This document shows positions 44,276 to 53,168 of a stretch of 64,000 nt of DNA, piece by piece; within the stretch, counting starts at the first letter, position 1, and each line of letters opens with the position of its first letter. The stretch is from Magnetaquicoccus sp039908525. Its GTDB lineage: Bacteria; Pseudomonadota; Magnetococcia; Magnetococcales; Magnetaquicoccaceae. The DNA is taken from NCBI GenBank assembly GCA_039908525.1, contig JAMOAY010000015.1, forward strand, positions 22,934 to 86,933, given 5' to 3'. The position numbers were made by a program, and so were the translations under genes. The notes below the pieces were generated by a model. That model was not told the DNA's origin and did no database searches. It was given only the letters and a program-made list of their open reading frames with translations.

Positions 44276-46246
44276 TCAGCGACGCCGCGACCAGCCACTG
44301 AACGGCTTGCGCACAGCCAGCTGCATGCCCCGCGTCTCGATCACCTCCACAGGAACCTCCTTCAAAAACCGCGAAGCAACCGTCAACTCCCAGCGGTTCA
44401 TCATCATGCGACGACGGGCATGACACAAATAGAGCCGCTCCTTGGCCCGGGTCATGCCGACATAGGCCAACCGCCGCTCCTCCTCCAACCCCCCCGCCTC
44501 CACCGCCAACTTGTGGGGAAACAACCCCTCCTCCAACCCCACCAGGAAGACCACCGGAAACTCCAGTCCCTTGGCCGCATGCAGGGTGGAGATGATGACA
44601 CGGTTGTTGTCCACCTGCCCATCCGGTCGGGGAGGATCGGACTCCAGAGCTGCCTGTTCCAGGAAAGCGTGCAGATCCCCGGTTTGCACCAAAAAGGCCT
44701 GCAATTCTCGTAGATTTTCCCGCTTTTCCTCCTCTCGTTCCCCTCCGGACAGGGCCTCCAGATATCCGGAATCCTCCAACAACCGCTGCAGCACCCTTTC
44801 AGCCGCAGCCGACTCGGCCAGCAGACGCCCCGCATCGATCACAGCCAGAAAAGCTGCCAGGCTTTTGCGAGCCGCCGCGCCCAGCAATCCCTCTTCCACC
44901 ACCTGTCGCGCCGCATCCAGCAACGACGTGCCCTGACGGTTGGCCAACTCCTGCATGGTGGCCAGAGAGGCGGGTCCCAGTTTGCGGCTGGGCACGTTCA
45001 CCACCCGCTCAAAGGCGATATCATCCCGGGAAATATAGACCAGGCGCAAATAGGCCACCGCGTCGCGGATCTCCGAGCGATCCATGAAACGCAACCCGCC
45101 GACGATCTGATAAGGGATCCCCTGGTGCTGCATCGCCTCTTCCATGGCCCGTGTTTGATAGGCCGTGCGGACCAGCACCGCCACCCGGTCGAAGCGACCG
45201 TCCGTGCAGAGACGCAGGATCTCGGCGGCCACAAAACGGGCCTCATCCGCCCCATCCTCGGCCAGGTAGCGCTGCAGGCGGGCGCCCGCCTCCCCCTCGG
45301 TCCAGAGGCTCTTGCCCATGCGTCCCGTGTTGTGATCGATCAAACCACCGGCAGCGCGCAAAATGTTGCCACTGGAACGGTAGTTCTGCTCCAGGCGAAT
45401 CACCTGCACATCGGGAAAATCATCCTGAAAACGCAGCATGTTGTCCAGACGGGCACCCCGCCAGCTGTAGATGGACTGATCGTCGTCCCCTACCACGCAG
45501 ACATTGCCATGCAGGCTGGCCAACTGTTTGATCCATTCGTATTGCACACGGTTGGTGTCCTGGTATTCATCCACCAGAATGTGCACAAAGCGGTGCCGGT
45601 AGTTGTCCAACACCTCGGGATGCTCCCGCCACAGAGCCAGACAGTTGGCCAGCAGGTCCCCGAAATCCATGCCGTTCAGACGATGCAGATCGGCCTGGTA
45701 TTCGCTGAACAAGGCCACCACCGCCGTCCGGTCTCCCTCCTTGCGAATCTGCTCGGAGCCAATATCCTCCGGTCTCAAACCATCATCCTTCCAGCGGGAA
45801 AAGGTGGTGGCCAACCGCTTGGGGGTCCAATAAAGGTGCTCGAACCCCAAACGAGCCACTGTTTTTTTGATGATCTGCAGCTGTTCGTCGCTGTCGAAGA
45901 TCAAAAAATCGGCGTTGTAGTGCAGATAGCCCGCATACTGGCGCAGGATGCGGGCCCCCATCCCGTGAAAAGTGCCGATCCAGAGCCGTTGGGCTGCAGC
46001 GGCCTCCAGTTGCAACAACTCCTGCACCCGGCCACGCATCTCCCGTGCGGCCTTGTTGGTGAAGGTGACCGCCAACACCCGCTCCGGCGCAACCTCCCCC
46101 GACTGCAGCAGGTAGGCCAGACGACGGGTCAGCACCCGGGTCTTGCCGGATCCGGCCCCGGCCAGCACCATGACCGCGCCACGCTGTGCCACCACGGCGG
46201 CCCGTTGCGGCGGGTTCAATGCCTCCAAAAGTTCTTTTTCATCCAT
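44276..46246 (-). CDS. UvrD/PcrA/Rep-type superfamily 1A DNA helicase
   Basis: 656 residues, complete set of SF1A motifs: Q-motif LNPPQRAAV, Walker A LAGAGSGKTRVLTRR, Ia VTFTNKAAREM, II VDEYQDTN, III GDDDQSIYSWRGA, IV LEQNYRSS, V TLHAAKGLEFPVVFL and VI RRLAYVGMTRAKERL. It unwinds DNA 3'-5' in repair or removes RecA. It is shorter than E. coli UvrD at about 720 residues because the C-terminal tail is mostly missing, closer to Rep. I cannot choose between Rep and UvrD by motif alone. It is between clc and bioD on the same strand. Confidence 0.93.
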   Translation of the reverse strand: MDEKELLEALNPPQRAAVVAQRGAVMVLAGAGSGKTRVLTRRLAYLLQSGEVAPERVLAVTFTNKAAREMRGRVQELLQLEAAAAQRLWIGTFHGMGARILRQYAGYLHYNADFLIFDSDEQLQIIKKTVARLGFEHLYWTPKRLATTFSRWKDDGLRPEDIGSEQIRKEGDRTAVVALFSEYQADLHRLNGMDFGDLLANCLALWREHPEVLDNYRHRFVHILVDEYQDTNRVQYEWIKQLASLHGNVCVVGDDDQSIYSWRGARLDNMLRFQDDFPDVQVIRLEQNYRSSGNILRAAGGLIDHNTGRMGKSLWTEGEAGARLQRYLAEDGADEARFVAAEILRLCTDGRFDRVAVLVRTAYQTRAMEEAMQHQGIPYQIVGGLRFMDRSEIRDAVAYLRLVYISRDDIAFERVVNVPSRKLGPASLATMQELANRQGTSLLDAARQVVEEGLLGAAARKSLAAFLAVIDAGRLLAESAAAERVLQRLLEDSGYLEALSGGEREEEKRENLRELQAFLVQTGDLHAFLEQAALESDPPRPDGQVDNNRVIISTLHAAKGLEFPVVFLVGLEEGLFPHKLAVEAGGLEEERRLAYVGMTRAKERLYLCHARRRMMMNRWELTVASRFLKEVPVEVIETRGMQLAVRKPFSGWSRRR

Positions 46247-46265
46247 TATTTCCGTCCCGTTATGT

Positions 46266-48020
46266 TCACAATGCGCCCGTTTCCCGCTCCATCAGCGCTT
46301 TGTTGTAGGCCCGCATGATTTCGTGGTCGCTGATCATGCCCACCGCCTGTTCCGGTCGCTGGGCAGAGACCACCGGCAACTGCTCCACATCGCCCACCCC
46401 CATATGGCGAAATGCGGTGTACAGGGTATCGGCATCGGTCACCGTTGCCGCCGGGGAGGTGGTGATCTCCTGCACCAACCTCTCCTCTGCCAACCCATCC
46501 TCGTGGAGGATGGCCCGCATCTCCTGGAAAGAGACGATACCCTTGAGTCGTCCGGTGCTGTCCACCACCAGGTAATGGGTCTCTTTGGAGAGAGTGGTCT
46601 GTTGCAGCGCCTGACGGATGGTCAGGGTATCGACCAACCGTTCGCAATCCCGCTGCATGACGGCAGCAACCGGGATCTGGTTCAAAAGACCCGACTCCCG
46701 CCCGGACCAGAGGTTGATATTCTTGCGGCGCAAGACCCGGGTGTAGACCGAATCCCGATACACCTGGTTGACGAGCAGCGAGGCGACGATCGAGGAGACC
46801 ATGAGGGCCAACATGATCCGATAGTCGTTGGTCAGCTCGAACAGGATGAGGATGGAGGCCAGGGGGGCGCCCAACACCGCCGCCACCATGGCCCCCATGC
46901 CCACCAGGGCGTAGGCGCCCGAACCGGCGGACAGTTCCGGCATCACGGCATGGACCAGGGTGCCAAAGCTGCCTCCCAGCATGGCCCCCAGAAAGAGGAC
47001 CGGGGTGAACTCCCCCCCCGCAAAACCGCTGCCCAGGGTGATGGAGGTGGCGACAATCTTGGCCAGCAGGAGGGCAAGCAGCAGCATCCCGCCCATCTCT
47101 TCCAGCAGGGCCAGGTTCATGGTGTCGTAACCAACCCCCATCACCTGGGGAAACAGCAGGGCAATCAGCCCGACCCCCAGCCCCCCCAAAACGGGTTTCA
47201 GGGGTTGGGCAATGGGCAACCGGCCCATCAGATCCTCGGTTTTGAACAGGGTAAACATGAAAAGGATGCCGGCCAGCCCGCACAGCAGCCCCAGCCCCAC
47301 ATAAGCGGGTATCTCCCAGGCCGACACCAGGGTGTAGTGGGGCACAATAAAAGCTGGATAATCCCCCAGGTGCATGCGGGCCACCACGGTGGCGATCACC
47401 GAGGAGAGAACGATGGGGGAGAAGATGGCCAACCCGTAGTCGGCCAGAATCACCTCCAACGCAAACATGACCCCGGCGATGGGGGCGTTGAAGGAGGCGG
47501 CGATACCTGCCGCAGCGCCACACCCCACCAGGGTGCGCATGTGCCGGGAGGAGATGTGCAGCTTGATGCCCACAGTGGCGGCCAGGGTGGCTCCCAGATG
47601 GATCACCGGCCCCTCCCGTCCCACCGACGCCCCGCAACCGATGGAGAGGGCGCTGGTCAGCATTTTGACCATCCCGTCCCGCAGGCTCAGCTTGCCACCG
47701 TGCAGGGCCACGGCCGCCATCACCTCCGGCACCCCGTGGTTGCGGGTGTGGGCCAGAAAAAAACGCACCAGCAACCCCACCATGAGCCCCCCCACCATCG
47801 GCATCAGGAGGATCTGCCACCAGGGCAGAGAGACCACAATGGCCACCACCGCCTCATGACCGTTGCCCATGAACAGGGTCTGAAAAAAACCGATCAAGGC
47901 CCGAAAAAAAATGGCCCCATAGCCGACCAGCAGGCCAATAAAGACCGCAACCACTGACAACACAATGTGTTCATTGAGATGGAAGATGGAGACAAATCGA
48001 CGGTACAGGAGTGGCAACAT
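46266..48020 (-). CDS. ClC family chloride channel/antiporter with C-terminal CBS pair
   Basis: 584 residues. The membrane part has the anion-site sequences GCGASVGREGPVIHLGA, with the gating Glu, and GSGFAGGEFTPVLFLGAMLG. Two CBS domains occupy the C-terminal 140 residues (VMQRDCERLVDTLTIRQAL; ITTSPAATVTDADTLYTAFR) and probably bind nucleotides for regulation. The retained gating Glu suggests antiport is possible, but the internal proton Glu could not be assigned with certainty. It is the first gene of a clc-uvrD-bioD group (gaps 19 and 15 bases). Confidence 0.92.
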   Translation of the reverse strand: MLPLLYRRFVSIFHLNEHIVLSVVAVFIGLLVGYGAIFFRALIGFFQTLFMGNGHEAVVAIVVSLPWWQILLMPMVGGLMVGLLVRFFLAHTRNHGVPEVMAAVALHGGKLSLRDGMVKMLTSALSIGCGASVGREGPVIHLGATLAATVGIKLHISSRHMRTLVGCGAAAGIAASFNAPIAGVMFALEVILADYGLAIFSPIVLSSVIATVVARMHLGDYPAFIVPHYTLVSAWEIPAYVGLGLLCGLAGILFMFTLFKTEDLMGRLPIAQPLKPVLGGLGVGLIALLFPQVMGVGYDTMNLALLEEMGGMLLLALLLAKIVATSITLGSGFAGGEFTPVLFLGAMLGGSFGTLVHAVMPELSAGSGAYALVGMGAMVAAVLGAPLASILILFELTNDYRIMLALMVSSIVASLLVNQVYRDSVYTRVLRRKNINLWSGRESGLLNQIPVAAVMQRDCERLVDTLTIRQALQQTTLSKETHYLVVDSTGRLKGIVSFQEMRAILHEDGLAEERLVQEITTSPAATVTDADTLYTAFRHMGVGDVEQLPVVSAQRPEQAVGMISDHEIMRAYNKALMERETGAL

Positions 48021-48159
48021 GGGTATCCCGGTGACGACTGGCGGTTTCTGGTTTCAGTTGTGGCAGACAACAACCGATAAGAGCCTCAGCGGGTGGAGTG
48101 TAGACCCGCCGCAGCGGCACCACAAGCATTGCTCATAAAAAAGGAGGGTGGCACAAAGG

Positions 48160-48507
48160 ATGATCACCACCATCGGCCCTACGGCAGCAACCCGTGACAC
48201 GGCCTATACAACCCCGCGCAACGACGATCCATCCTCCCCCGCCGAACGGCCCGACGTGGTGGAGATCTCCCAGGCCGCCCGCGCCCTGCTGGCCGGTCAG
48301 CGCACGGTCTCACAACCGGCGGCGCTGCTGACCCATGCGCAGCTGCAGGTCAAGATGGGATTGCTGCGCACCTTCCTGGAAACCCTGTTCGGTCGGCAGG
48401 AGACGGAACAGGAGAGCCCGGAGCAGGAGGTTGCCGGGGCGGTGCTGGAGAAACCGCTCACCGAGCAGGCCATGCAGACCCTGCGCGACAACGGCTGGCT
48501 CGCATGA
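48160..48507 (+). CDS. Hypothetical protein (115 aa)
   Basis: Not recognised. An intrinsically disordered-looking N-terminus (many Thr, Pro, Asp) is followed by DVVEISQAARALLAGQ, which resembles the short helical motif of flagellar or anti-sigma small proteins, and a helical C-terminus ending EQAMQTLRDNGWLA. An AGGAGG ribosome site lies 12 bases before ATG 48160; GTG 48148 is an alternative. It stands alone between divergent clc and the convergent unknown gene. Confidence 0.6.
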   Translation: MITTIGPTAATRDTAYTTPRNDDPSSPAERPDVVEISQAARALLAGQRTVSQPAALLTHAQLQVKMGLLRTFLETLFGRQETEQESPEQEVAGAVLEKPLTEQAMQTLRDNGWLA

Positions 48508-48557
48508 GACAGCGGCGGGACCGTCTGACAATCGGGTCCTGAACGACGGGGCGGCAA

Positions 48558-49028
48558 TCAGTCCAGCTCTTCCAGCAGCTCCTGCCAACGTTCTGTTTCA
48601 TAGGTGCTTTTTTCTGCCGTCCTGCGAATGGGAATGGAGGTCAGGCACACCCCCTCCTCCTCGGCCTCCCACTCGATTTCGTAGCCGTTCTCCTCGATCA
48701 GACGTGCCAGTTCCAGCATGGCGGTCAACATGTGGCGTTTCTTGTCACGAAACTGATTTTCGTAGATGAGACGCAACCAGGCATCGGCCTCCCCGTCTGC
48801 CAGTTTCTGCCAGATCCAGGTGACCGGATGGTCATACAGGGTGTTCTCCCACTGTTTCTCGTAGGCACGCCGGTCGGCCGTCTCTCTGGCCATCTTGCCG
48901 ATGATCAGCCAGACGTCGGCGCCCGGCTCATCGGTCAGCAGGTGGATTTCACCAAAGGCAAAGGGCTCCTCATCCTTGTGGGTGCGAAACCATTGAGCCA
49001 GGTTTTGACACAGTCTATCCGGTTCCAT
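48558..49028 (-). CDS. Conserved-looking hypothetical protein (156 aa)
   Basis: Not recognised. Rich in acidic residues and Trp, with no membrane segment or signal peptide: a soluble cytoplasmic protein is likely (AQWFRTHKDEEPFAFGEIHLL; VTWIWQKLADGEADAW; ELARLIEENGYEIEWEAEEE). It starts 4 bases after the recF stop, so it is translated with recF and may be the last gene of the comF-grxC-nitrilase-recF unit. The longer frame to 49124 would overlap recF. Confidence 0.7.
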   Translation of the reverse strand: MEPDRLCQNLAQWFRTHKDEEPFAFGEIHLLTDEPGADVWLIIGKMARETADRRAYEKQWENTLYDHPVTWIWQKLADGEADAWLRLIYENQFRDKKRHMLTAMLELARLIEENGYEIEWEAEEEGVCLTSIPIRRTAEKSTYETERWQELLEELD

Positions 49029-49032
49029 ACCC

Positions 49033-50202
49033 TCACCATGCCGTGTTACAGGTTGCGCCATCCGACCCGAAAACCCCCTCCTCCACCCGGATACAGCACA
49101 CCGGACGGGAGGTAAAACCGACAATCTCTTCGGCGGTACAGGTGGCCAGAAACAGCTGGTTCTCCCCCGCCGCCAACAGCCCCATCAGACGAACGATCCC
49201 CTCCCGATCCAGCTCGGTGGTGGGATCATCCAGCAACAACAGAGGGGACTCCCCCAACCTCGCCCGCAACAGCTCGGCCTCCGCCAGTTTCAGTGCCAAC
49301 AGGAACCGTTTCTGCTGACCGCGAGAACCAAAGCGGGCCAAGGCACGTCCGTTTTGCAGAAACAGCGGATCCTCCCGATGGGGTCCGACACTGGTACACC
49401 CGGCGCGCTGGTCGCTCTGACGACTCTTGCGCAGGGCTGCCTGATAACCCGACGCCACCGCCGTCTGCTCCCCGGCGACCCATTCCTCGCTCGAACCGGC
49501 CTGTGGAGGCCGCATCTGCCAACGATAGCCTGCGGGATCCAGGGCCATGGCCTCCAGGAAGGGGGAGAGCCGCTCCTCCAGCAACCGCAGCATGCGTCGG
49601 CGCTTCCAGGTGATTTGCGCCCCCAACTCCGCCAAACGGGACTCCCAGGCATCCCACTGCCGACCATCCGCACACTGGCTGCGCAGCAGATGATTGCGGG
49701 AGCGCAAGGCGGTCTGGTAATCCCGCACCACCCCCGCATGGCTCGGCTCCTGGCAGAAAAGGATCCAGTCCAGATGGTTGCGACGCTCTTCCGGTGCGCC
49801 GCGCACGAGGGCCGGGGCGTCCGGGGTCAGCACCACCGCCGCCAGCGCCCGCCCCATGGCCGAACTGGCCGTCACCCCCTTGCCGTTGAGGCGCACCGTC
49901 TGTTGGGCGCCCCGTGCGGAGATTTCCAGCCGGTGGCGCAGCCCGCCGCTCTCCACCTCGCCATGGAGATAAAACCCCTCCTGCCCATGACGGCGCAGGA
50001 CGGCCGCCGGCACACGGCGAAAAGAGCGGCCACTGGCCAACAAGGCAATCGCCTCCAGCAGATTGGTCTTGCCCTGACCGTTGCCCCCCACCACCAGGTT
50101 GAGCCCCGCACCCCACGCCAGGTCGGCCTGCCCGATGTTGCGGAAATTCTGGATGCGCAACCGTTCCAATACCACGTCACGACACCGGGCGGATGGTTTC
50201 AT
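49033..50202 (-). CDS. recF: DNA replication and repair protein RecF
   Basis: 389 residues, SMC-like ABC ATPase that loads RecA at gaps with RecO and RecR. The N-terminal LERLRIQNFRNIGQADL, Walker A VGGNGQGKTNLLEAIALL, signature SRGQQKRFLLALKLAEAELL and Walker B LLLLDDPTTELD are all clear. It is not next to dnaA, dnaN or gyrB as in many bacteria. The chosen ATG at 50202 overlaps the upstream nitrilase gene by 26 bases; GTG 50175 would avoid overlap. Confidence 0.94.
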   Translation of the reverse strand: MKPSARCRDVVLERLRIQNFRNIGQADLAWGAGLNLVVGGNGQGKTNLLEAIALLASGRSFRRVPAAVLRRHGQEGFYLHGEVESGGLRHRLEISARGAQQTVRLNGKGVTASSAMGRALAAVVLTPDAPALVRGAPEERRNHLDWILFCQEPSHAGVVRDYQTALRSRNHLLRSQCADGRQWDAWESRLAELGAQITWKRRRMLRLLEERLSPFLEAMALDPAGYRWQMRPPQAGSSEEWVAGEQTAVASGYQAALRKSRQSDQRAGCTSVGPHREDPLFLQNGRALARFGSRGQQKRFLLALKLAEAELLRARLGESPLLLLDDPTTELDREGIVRLMGLLAAGENQLFLATCTAEEIVGFTSRPVCCIRVEEGVFGSDGATCNTAW

Positions 50203-51022
50203 CTCCCGGCGTTGGCATGAAGAGCGTCCGATGGTGCAGACAGGGGACGCGCCTCCGGCTCTGTGCAACCCGCTCCGGGTGCAGCTCGGCCAGGGCGAAT
50301 CCCGGCCCGTCCGCACAACGGGCAACCACCTCTCCCCAGGGCTCAACAATCAGCGAATGGCCAAAGGTGTGCCGTCCGTTGACATGTGTCCCCCCCTGCC
50401 CGGCGGCCAACACATAAGAAAAATTTTCTATGGCCCGCGCCCGCAGCAGTACCTCCCAGTGGGCCTGGCCGGTGGTCCGGGTAAAGGCCGCCGGCACGGT
50501 AAACAGGGTGGCCCCCTGCTGCACCAGGGCACGGAACAGCTCCGGGAAACGCAGGTCATAACAGATGGTCAGGCCCAGGCGACCAAACGGGCTCTCCACC
50601 ACCACGGCCTGCTGGCCTGCCAGCACCGTATCCGACTCCCGGTAGGGGGTTTCCCCCCCCAACTCCGCATCAAACAGGTGGATTTTGTCGTACCGCCCCC
50701 GGATCTCCCCCTCGGCGTCCACCACAAAACAGCTGTTGTGCACCTTGTTCGAGTCCGCCAACCGCATCGGAATGGAACCCCCGACGATCCAGACCCGATG
50801 ACGGCGGGAAAACGCTTGCAAGAACGAGAGACTGGGCGTATCGTCCCGTGACTCCCAGTGGCGACGCCTCTCCTCATCCGAACGGCCCATGAAAGAAAAA
50901 TTTTCCGGCAAGACCAGCAAGCCTGCCCCCTGCTGAACGGCCAAAACCATCCAGTGGTCGGCCAGGCGCAGATTCTCCTCCCGATCGGCCGTTGTGCACA
51001 ACTGAATGACCGCCGCCCGCAT
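50177..51022 (-). CDS. Carbon-nitrogen hydrolase (Nit1/deaminated glutathione amidase-like)
   Basis: 281 residues. The catalytic triad is visible: Glu in LVLPENFSFMG, Lys in GRYDKIHLFD and Cys in LTICYDLRFPELFR. This pattern, with RYDKIHLFDA and DLRFPE, fits Nit1 enzymes that hydrolyse deaminated glutathione, a metabolite-repair function. The position directly after glutaredoxin, a glutathione-using protein, agrees. GGAG is 8 bases before ATG 51022; GTG 51031 overlaps the grxC stop. Confidence 0.9.
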   Translation of the reverse strand: MRAAVIQLCTTADREENLRLADHWMVLAVQQGAGLLVLPENFSFMGRSDEERRRHWESRDDTPSLSFLQAFSRRHRVWIVGGSIPMRLADSNKVHNSCFVVDAEGEIRGRYDKIHLFDAELGGETPYRESDTVLAGQQAVVVESPFGRLGLTICYDLRFPELFRALVQQGATLFTVPAAFTRTTGQAHWEVLLRARAIENFSYVLAAGQGGTHVNGRHTFGHSLIVEPWGEVVARCADGPGFALAELHPERVAQSRRRVPCLHHRTLFMPTPGDETIRPVS

Positions 51023-51027
51023 GGCGC

Positions 51028-51285
51028 TCACTCCGCCAACATTTTTTCCAACGTGCCCTCTGTCTCCAATTCATAGAGGTCGTCACAACCACCGACGTGC
51101 CGACCATTGATAAAAATCTGTGGCACTGTCCGCCGGCCACCCGCCTTTTCGATCATCTCCTCCCGCCGTTCCGGGTGGTCGGTCAAATTGATCTCCTGAT
51201 AGGGGGCGCCTCTCTTCTGCAGCAACGATTTGGCCCGCACACAAAACGGGCAGACGGTGGTCGTATAAAGAATGACTTCGGCCAT
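51028..51285 (-). CDS. grxC: Glutaredoxin 3 (dithiol)
   Basis: 85 residues: VILYTTTVCPFCVRAKSLL with the CPFC active site, the cis-Pro in RRTVPQIFING and GGCDDLYELE for glutathione binding. Cytoplasmic thiol reductant. It lies between comF and the nitrilase with 5-12 base gaps. Confidence 0.96.
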   Translation of the reverse strand: MAEVILYTTTVCPFCVRAKSLLQKRGAPYQEINLTDHPERREEMIEKAGGRRTVPQIFINGRHVGGCDDLYELETEGTLEKMLAE

Positions 51286-51297
51286 TTACAAACTCCT

Positions 51298-52074
51298 TTA
51301 TCCGGTAAACAGGGATGCCGGGGATGGTTCGTCCACACGGTCCGGCTGCCCGTGGTGCACGGCCGCCAGACAGGCAACCGCAACCCGTCCGGCACCCGCT
51401 TTTTTCAAGGCCCGCACCGCCGCTCCGGTGGTCGCCCCGGTGGTAAAAACATCGTCCACCAGCAACACCGAACGGCCTTGCACCAGCCCCCGTTCGGCAC
51501 GAAACGCACCCCGCACGTTGGCGGCACGTTGCTGGGCATTGAGATGGGTCTGGGGCTGGGTCCGCCGGATCCGGTGCAGGAGGTCGCTGCGCAAGGGGAT
51601 CCCCATCCAACCGGCCAGACAACGGGCCAGCAAGGCCGATTGGTTGTAGCGCCGGGCGATGAGACGATAAGGGTGCAGGGGCACCGGCACCAGCATGTCG
51701 GGCGACTCCCAGCGCAGCACATCCTGCAAGCGGTGCCACAGCAGACCGGCCATCAACCGCGACCATTCGGAACGATCGGCAAACTTCAAACCCACCACCC
51801 AGCGGGCGATCGGCCCCTCATAGAGGTAGGCGAAATAACAGGCATCGGCGTGCTGTTCAGGCGCCGGCAGACAGTGTCCGCACCCATTCTGTACTCCGAC
51901 GGCCCAGGCGCCACAGCGCAGACAGTGGTTTTCCGGCTGCGCGGGCAGCTGCCGCAGGCAGGCCGCGCACAGCTGATCCGCTTGCGCCATCTCCTGGTGG
52001 CACAACAGGCACCTGGCCGGGAACAGAGCATCCCGCAGCAGGGACCAGCCACGCTGAAAAAGGGTGTTTGGCAT
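51298..52074 (-). CDS. comF: ComF family phosphoribosyltransferase-like protein
   Basis: 258 residues. The N-terminal zinc-finger region contains four CxxC pairs (CLLC, CAAC, CLRC, CGHC), and the C-terminal type I PRTase domain has the PRPP loop VLLVDDVFTTGATTGAA and YNQSALLARCL. ComF (GntX in E. coli) is required for DNA transformation in competent bacteria, but competence genes are not seen here. First gene of the comF-grxC-nit-recF group. The start is uncertain; ATG 52074 (MPNTLFQRG) is chosen because the region upstream has no domain. Confidence 0.9.
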   Translation of the reverse strand: MPNTLFQRGWSLLRDALFPARCLLCHQEMAQADQLCAACLRQLPAQPENHCLRCGAWAVGVQNGCGHCLPAPEQHADACYFAYLYEGPIARWVVGLKFADRSEWSRLMAGLLWHRLQDVLRWESPDMLVPVPLHPYRLIARRYNQSALLARCLAGWMGIPLRSDLLHRIRRTQPQTHLNAQQRAANVRGAFRAERGLVQGRSVLLVDDVFTTGATTGAAVRALKKAGAGRVAVACLAAVHHGQPDRVDEPSPASLFTG

Positions 52075-52230
52075 GAACCTGTCCACGATGCAGAGCAACC
52101 CCCATTGGGGAGTGTACCGCCATACGCGCCGGCTTGCAACTTTTGCGCTGGCAATCACCGTCTGTTGTCTGTAGTCTCAAGCGGATTGTGCCACCGCAGA
52201 AAGAGCGCCAGGCAAAAAGGAGCACGCAAG

Positions 52231-52764
52231 ATGTCGGACCGTGTCGATCCGCACTACGAAGAGATCGTTGCCGATACAGAACAGCTGCGCAACCAGGAAC
52301 AGATCGTCAACGTTGAGGAAGAGAGTCTCCAACTCGTGCTGTTCAAATTGTTGGAGCAGCGGTTCGCCATCCCCGGCCAGCATGTGCGCGAGTTGATGGC
52401 GGCCGGCGAGATCGTCTATGTGCCTGGCACGACCGAGCTGTTTCTGGGTGTCGTGCCCGTGCGCGGGGAGATTGCCTCGGTGCTGGACCTGGCCCGTCTG
52501 TTGGGTCTGACCACCACCTCCTCCTCCAAAGTCCACAGCAGCCGCATCCTGATGGTGGTCCAGGGGGAGATGAGCACCGGGGTGTTGGTTGACCGAGTGG
52601 AGGATATCATCAACATCCCCGAAAGCGCCATCCAACCCCATCTTTCCAGCCTGGACCCGCAGCTGGTTCAGCTGACCGATGGCCAATTTCTGTTTGATGC
52701 ACACCCCACCCCCGTGCTGAATGTGGCAGCCATCTTCCAGCACTTGCAGGAGCTTTGCGGGTGA
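52231..52764 (+). CDS. CheW-like coupling protein of the Wsp-like cluster
   Basis: 177 residues. After a 30-residue acidic N-terminus lies a CheW domain: LQLVLFKLLEQRFAIPGQHVRELM, FLGVVPVRGEIASVLDLARLLGL (the highly conserved RG.I..V.DL pattern), MVVQGEMSTGVLVDRVEDI and a C-terminal TDGQFLFD. It should link the MCP to CheA. AGGAG lies 9 bases before ATG 52231. It overlaps the next gene by GTGA. The best match to WspB or WspD cannot be decided. Confidence 0.93.
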   Translation: MSDRVDPHYEEIVADTEQLRNQEQIVNVEEESLQLVLFKLLEQRFAIPGQHVRELMAAGEIVYVPGTTELFLGVVPVRGEIASVLDLARLLGLTTTSSSKVHSSRILMVVQGEMSTGVLVDRVEDIINIPESAIQPHLSSLDPQLVQLTDGQFLFDAHPTPVLNVAAIFQHLQELCG

Positions 52765-53162
52765 CTTCCGGCCCCCATCGGGAGCTCTCTCTCCTGATGT
52801 TCCAAATTCTCGGTACCCGCCTGGGGATCGAAACCGGGCAGATCGCCTGCGCCCGCCCGTTGCAGGCCCCCCCCGAGGTCGGAGATGGTCTCTGTTATTT
52901 TCATGAAAGGGTGGCGTTCCATGGCGTTGTGCCCGACTACCGCTCCCCCGTCATCCTCCACCCTGCCGCACACCTGGAGCGGCGAGGGGGACTCATCGTC
53001 GACCAACTGGAGACGATCCGCTCCGTGGAGCGCCGGGCCATTTTCCGCCTGCCCCGCAGGCTGGCCTTCGACGGGATCAACCCCTACTGGGGCGTGGCGC
53101 GTCTGGAGGAGGGATTGCTGCTGCTGGTGGATCTTGCCAGGCTGTTGCATGCCAGGGCATGA
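52761..53162 (+). CDS. Short, divergent CheW-like protein
   Basis: 133 residues. It has a reduced CheW pattern: MFQILGTRLGIETGQIACARP, YRSPVILHPAAHLERRGGLIVDQLETIRSVE and EEGLLLLVDLARLLHARA. The RG..LPV.DL core seen in canonical CheW is poorly kept, so coupling function is uncertain. The start is GTG at 52761, with AGGAG 8 bases upstream, overlapping the stop of the first cheW. It ends 6 bases before the convergent cheA end. By position and number it may correspond to the second CheW (WspD/WspB) of Wsp systems. Confidence 0.78.
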   Translation: MTSGPHRELSLLMFQILGTRLGIETGQIACARPLQAPPEVGDGLCYFHERVAFHGVVPDYRSPVILHPAAHLERRGGLIVDQLETIRSVERRAIFRLPRRLAFDGINPYWGVARLEEGLLLLVDLARLLHARA

Positions 53163-53168
53163 TGCTGC

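Noticed and set aside
51097..52230. Upstream extension of the first cheW frame by about 378 codons
   Set aside because: The extension runs antisense through grxC and comF. A good ribosome site and the CheW domain support a start at 52231.
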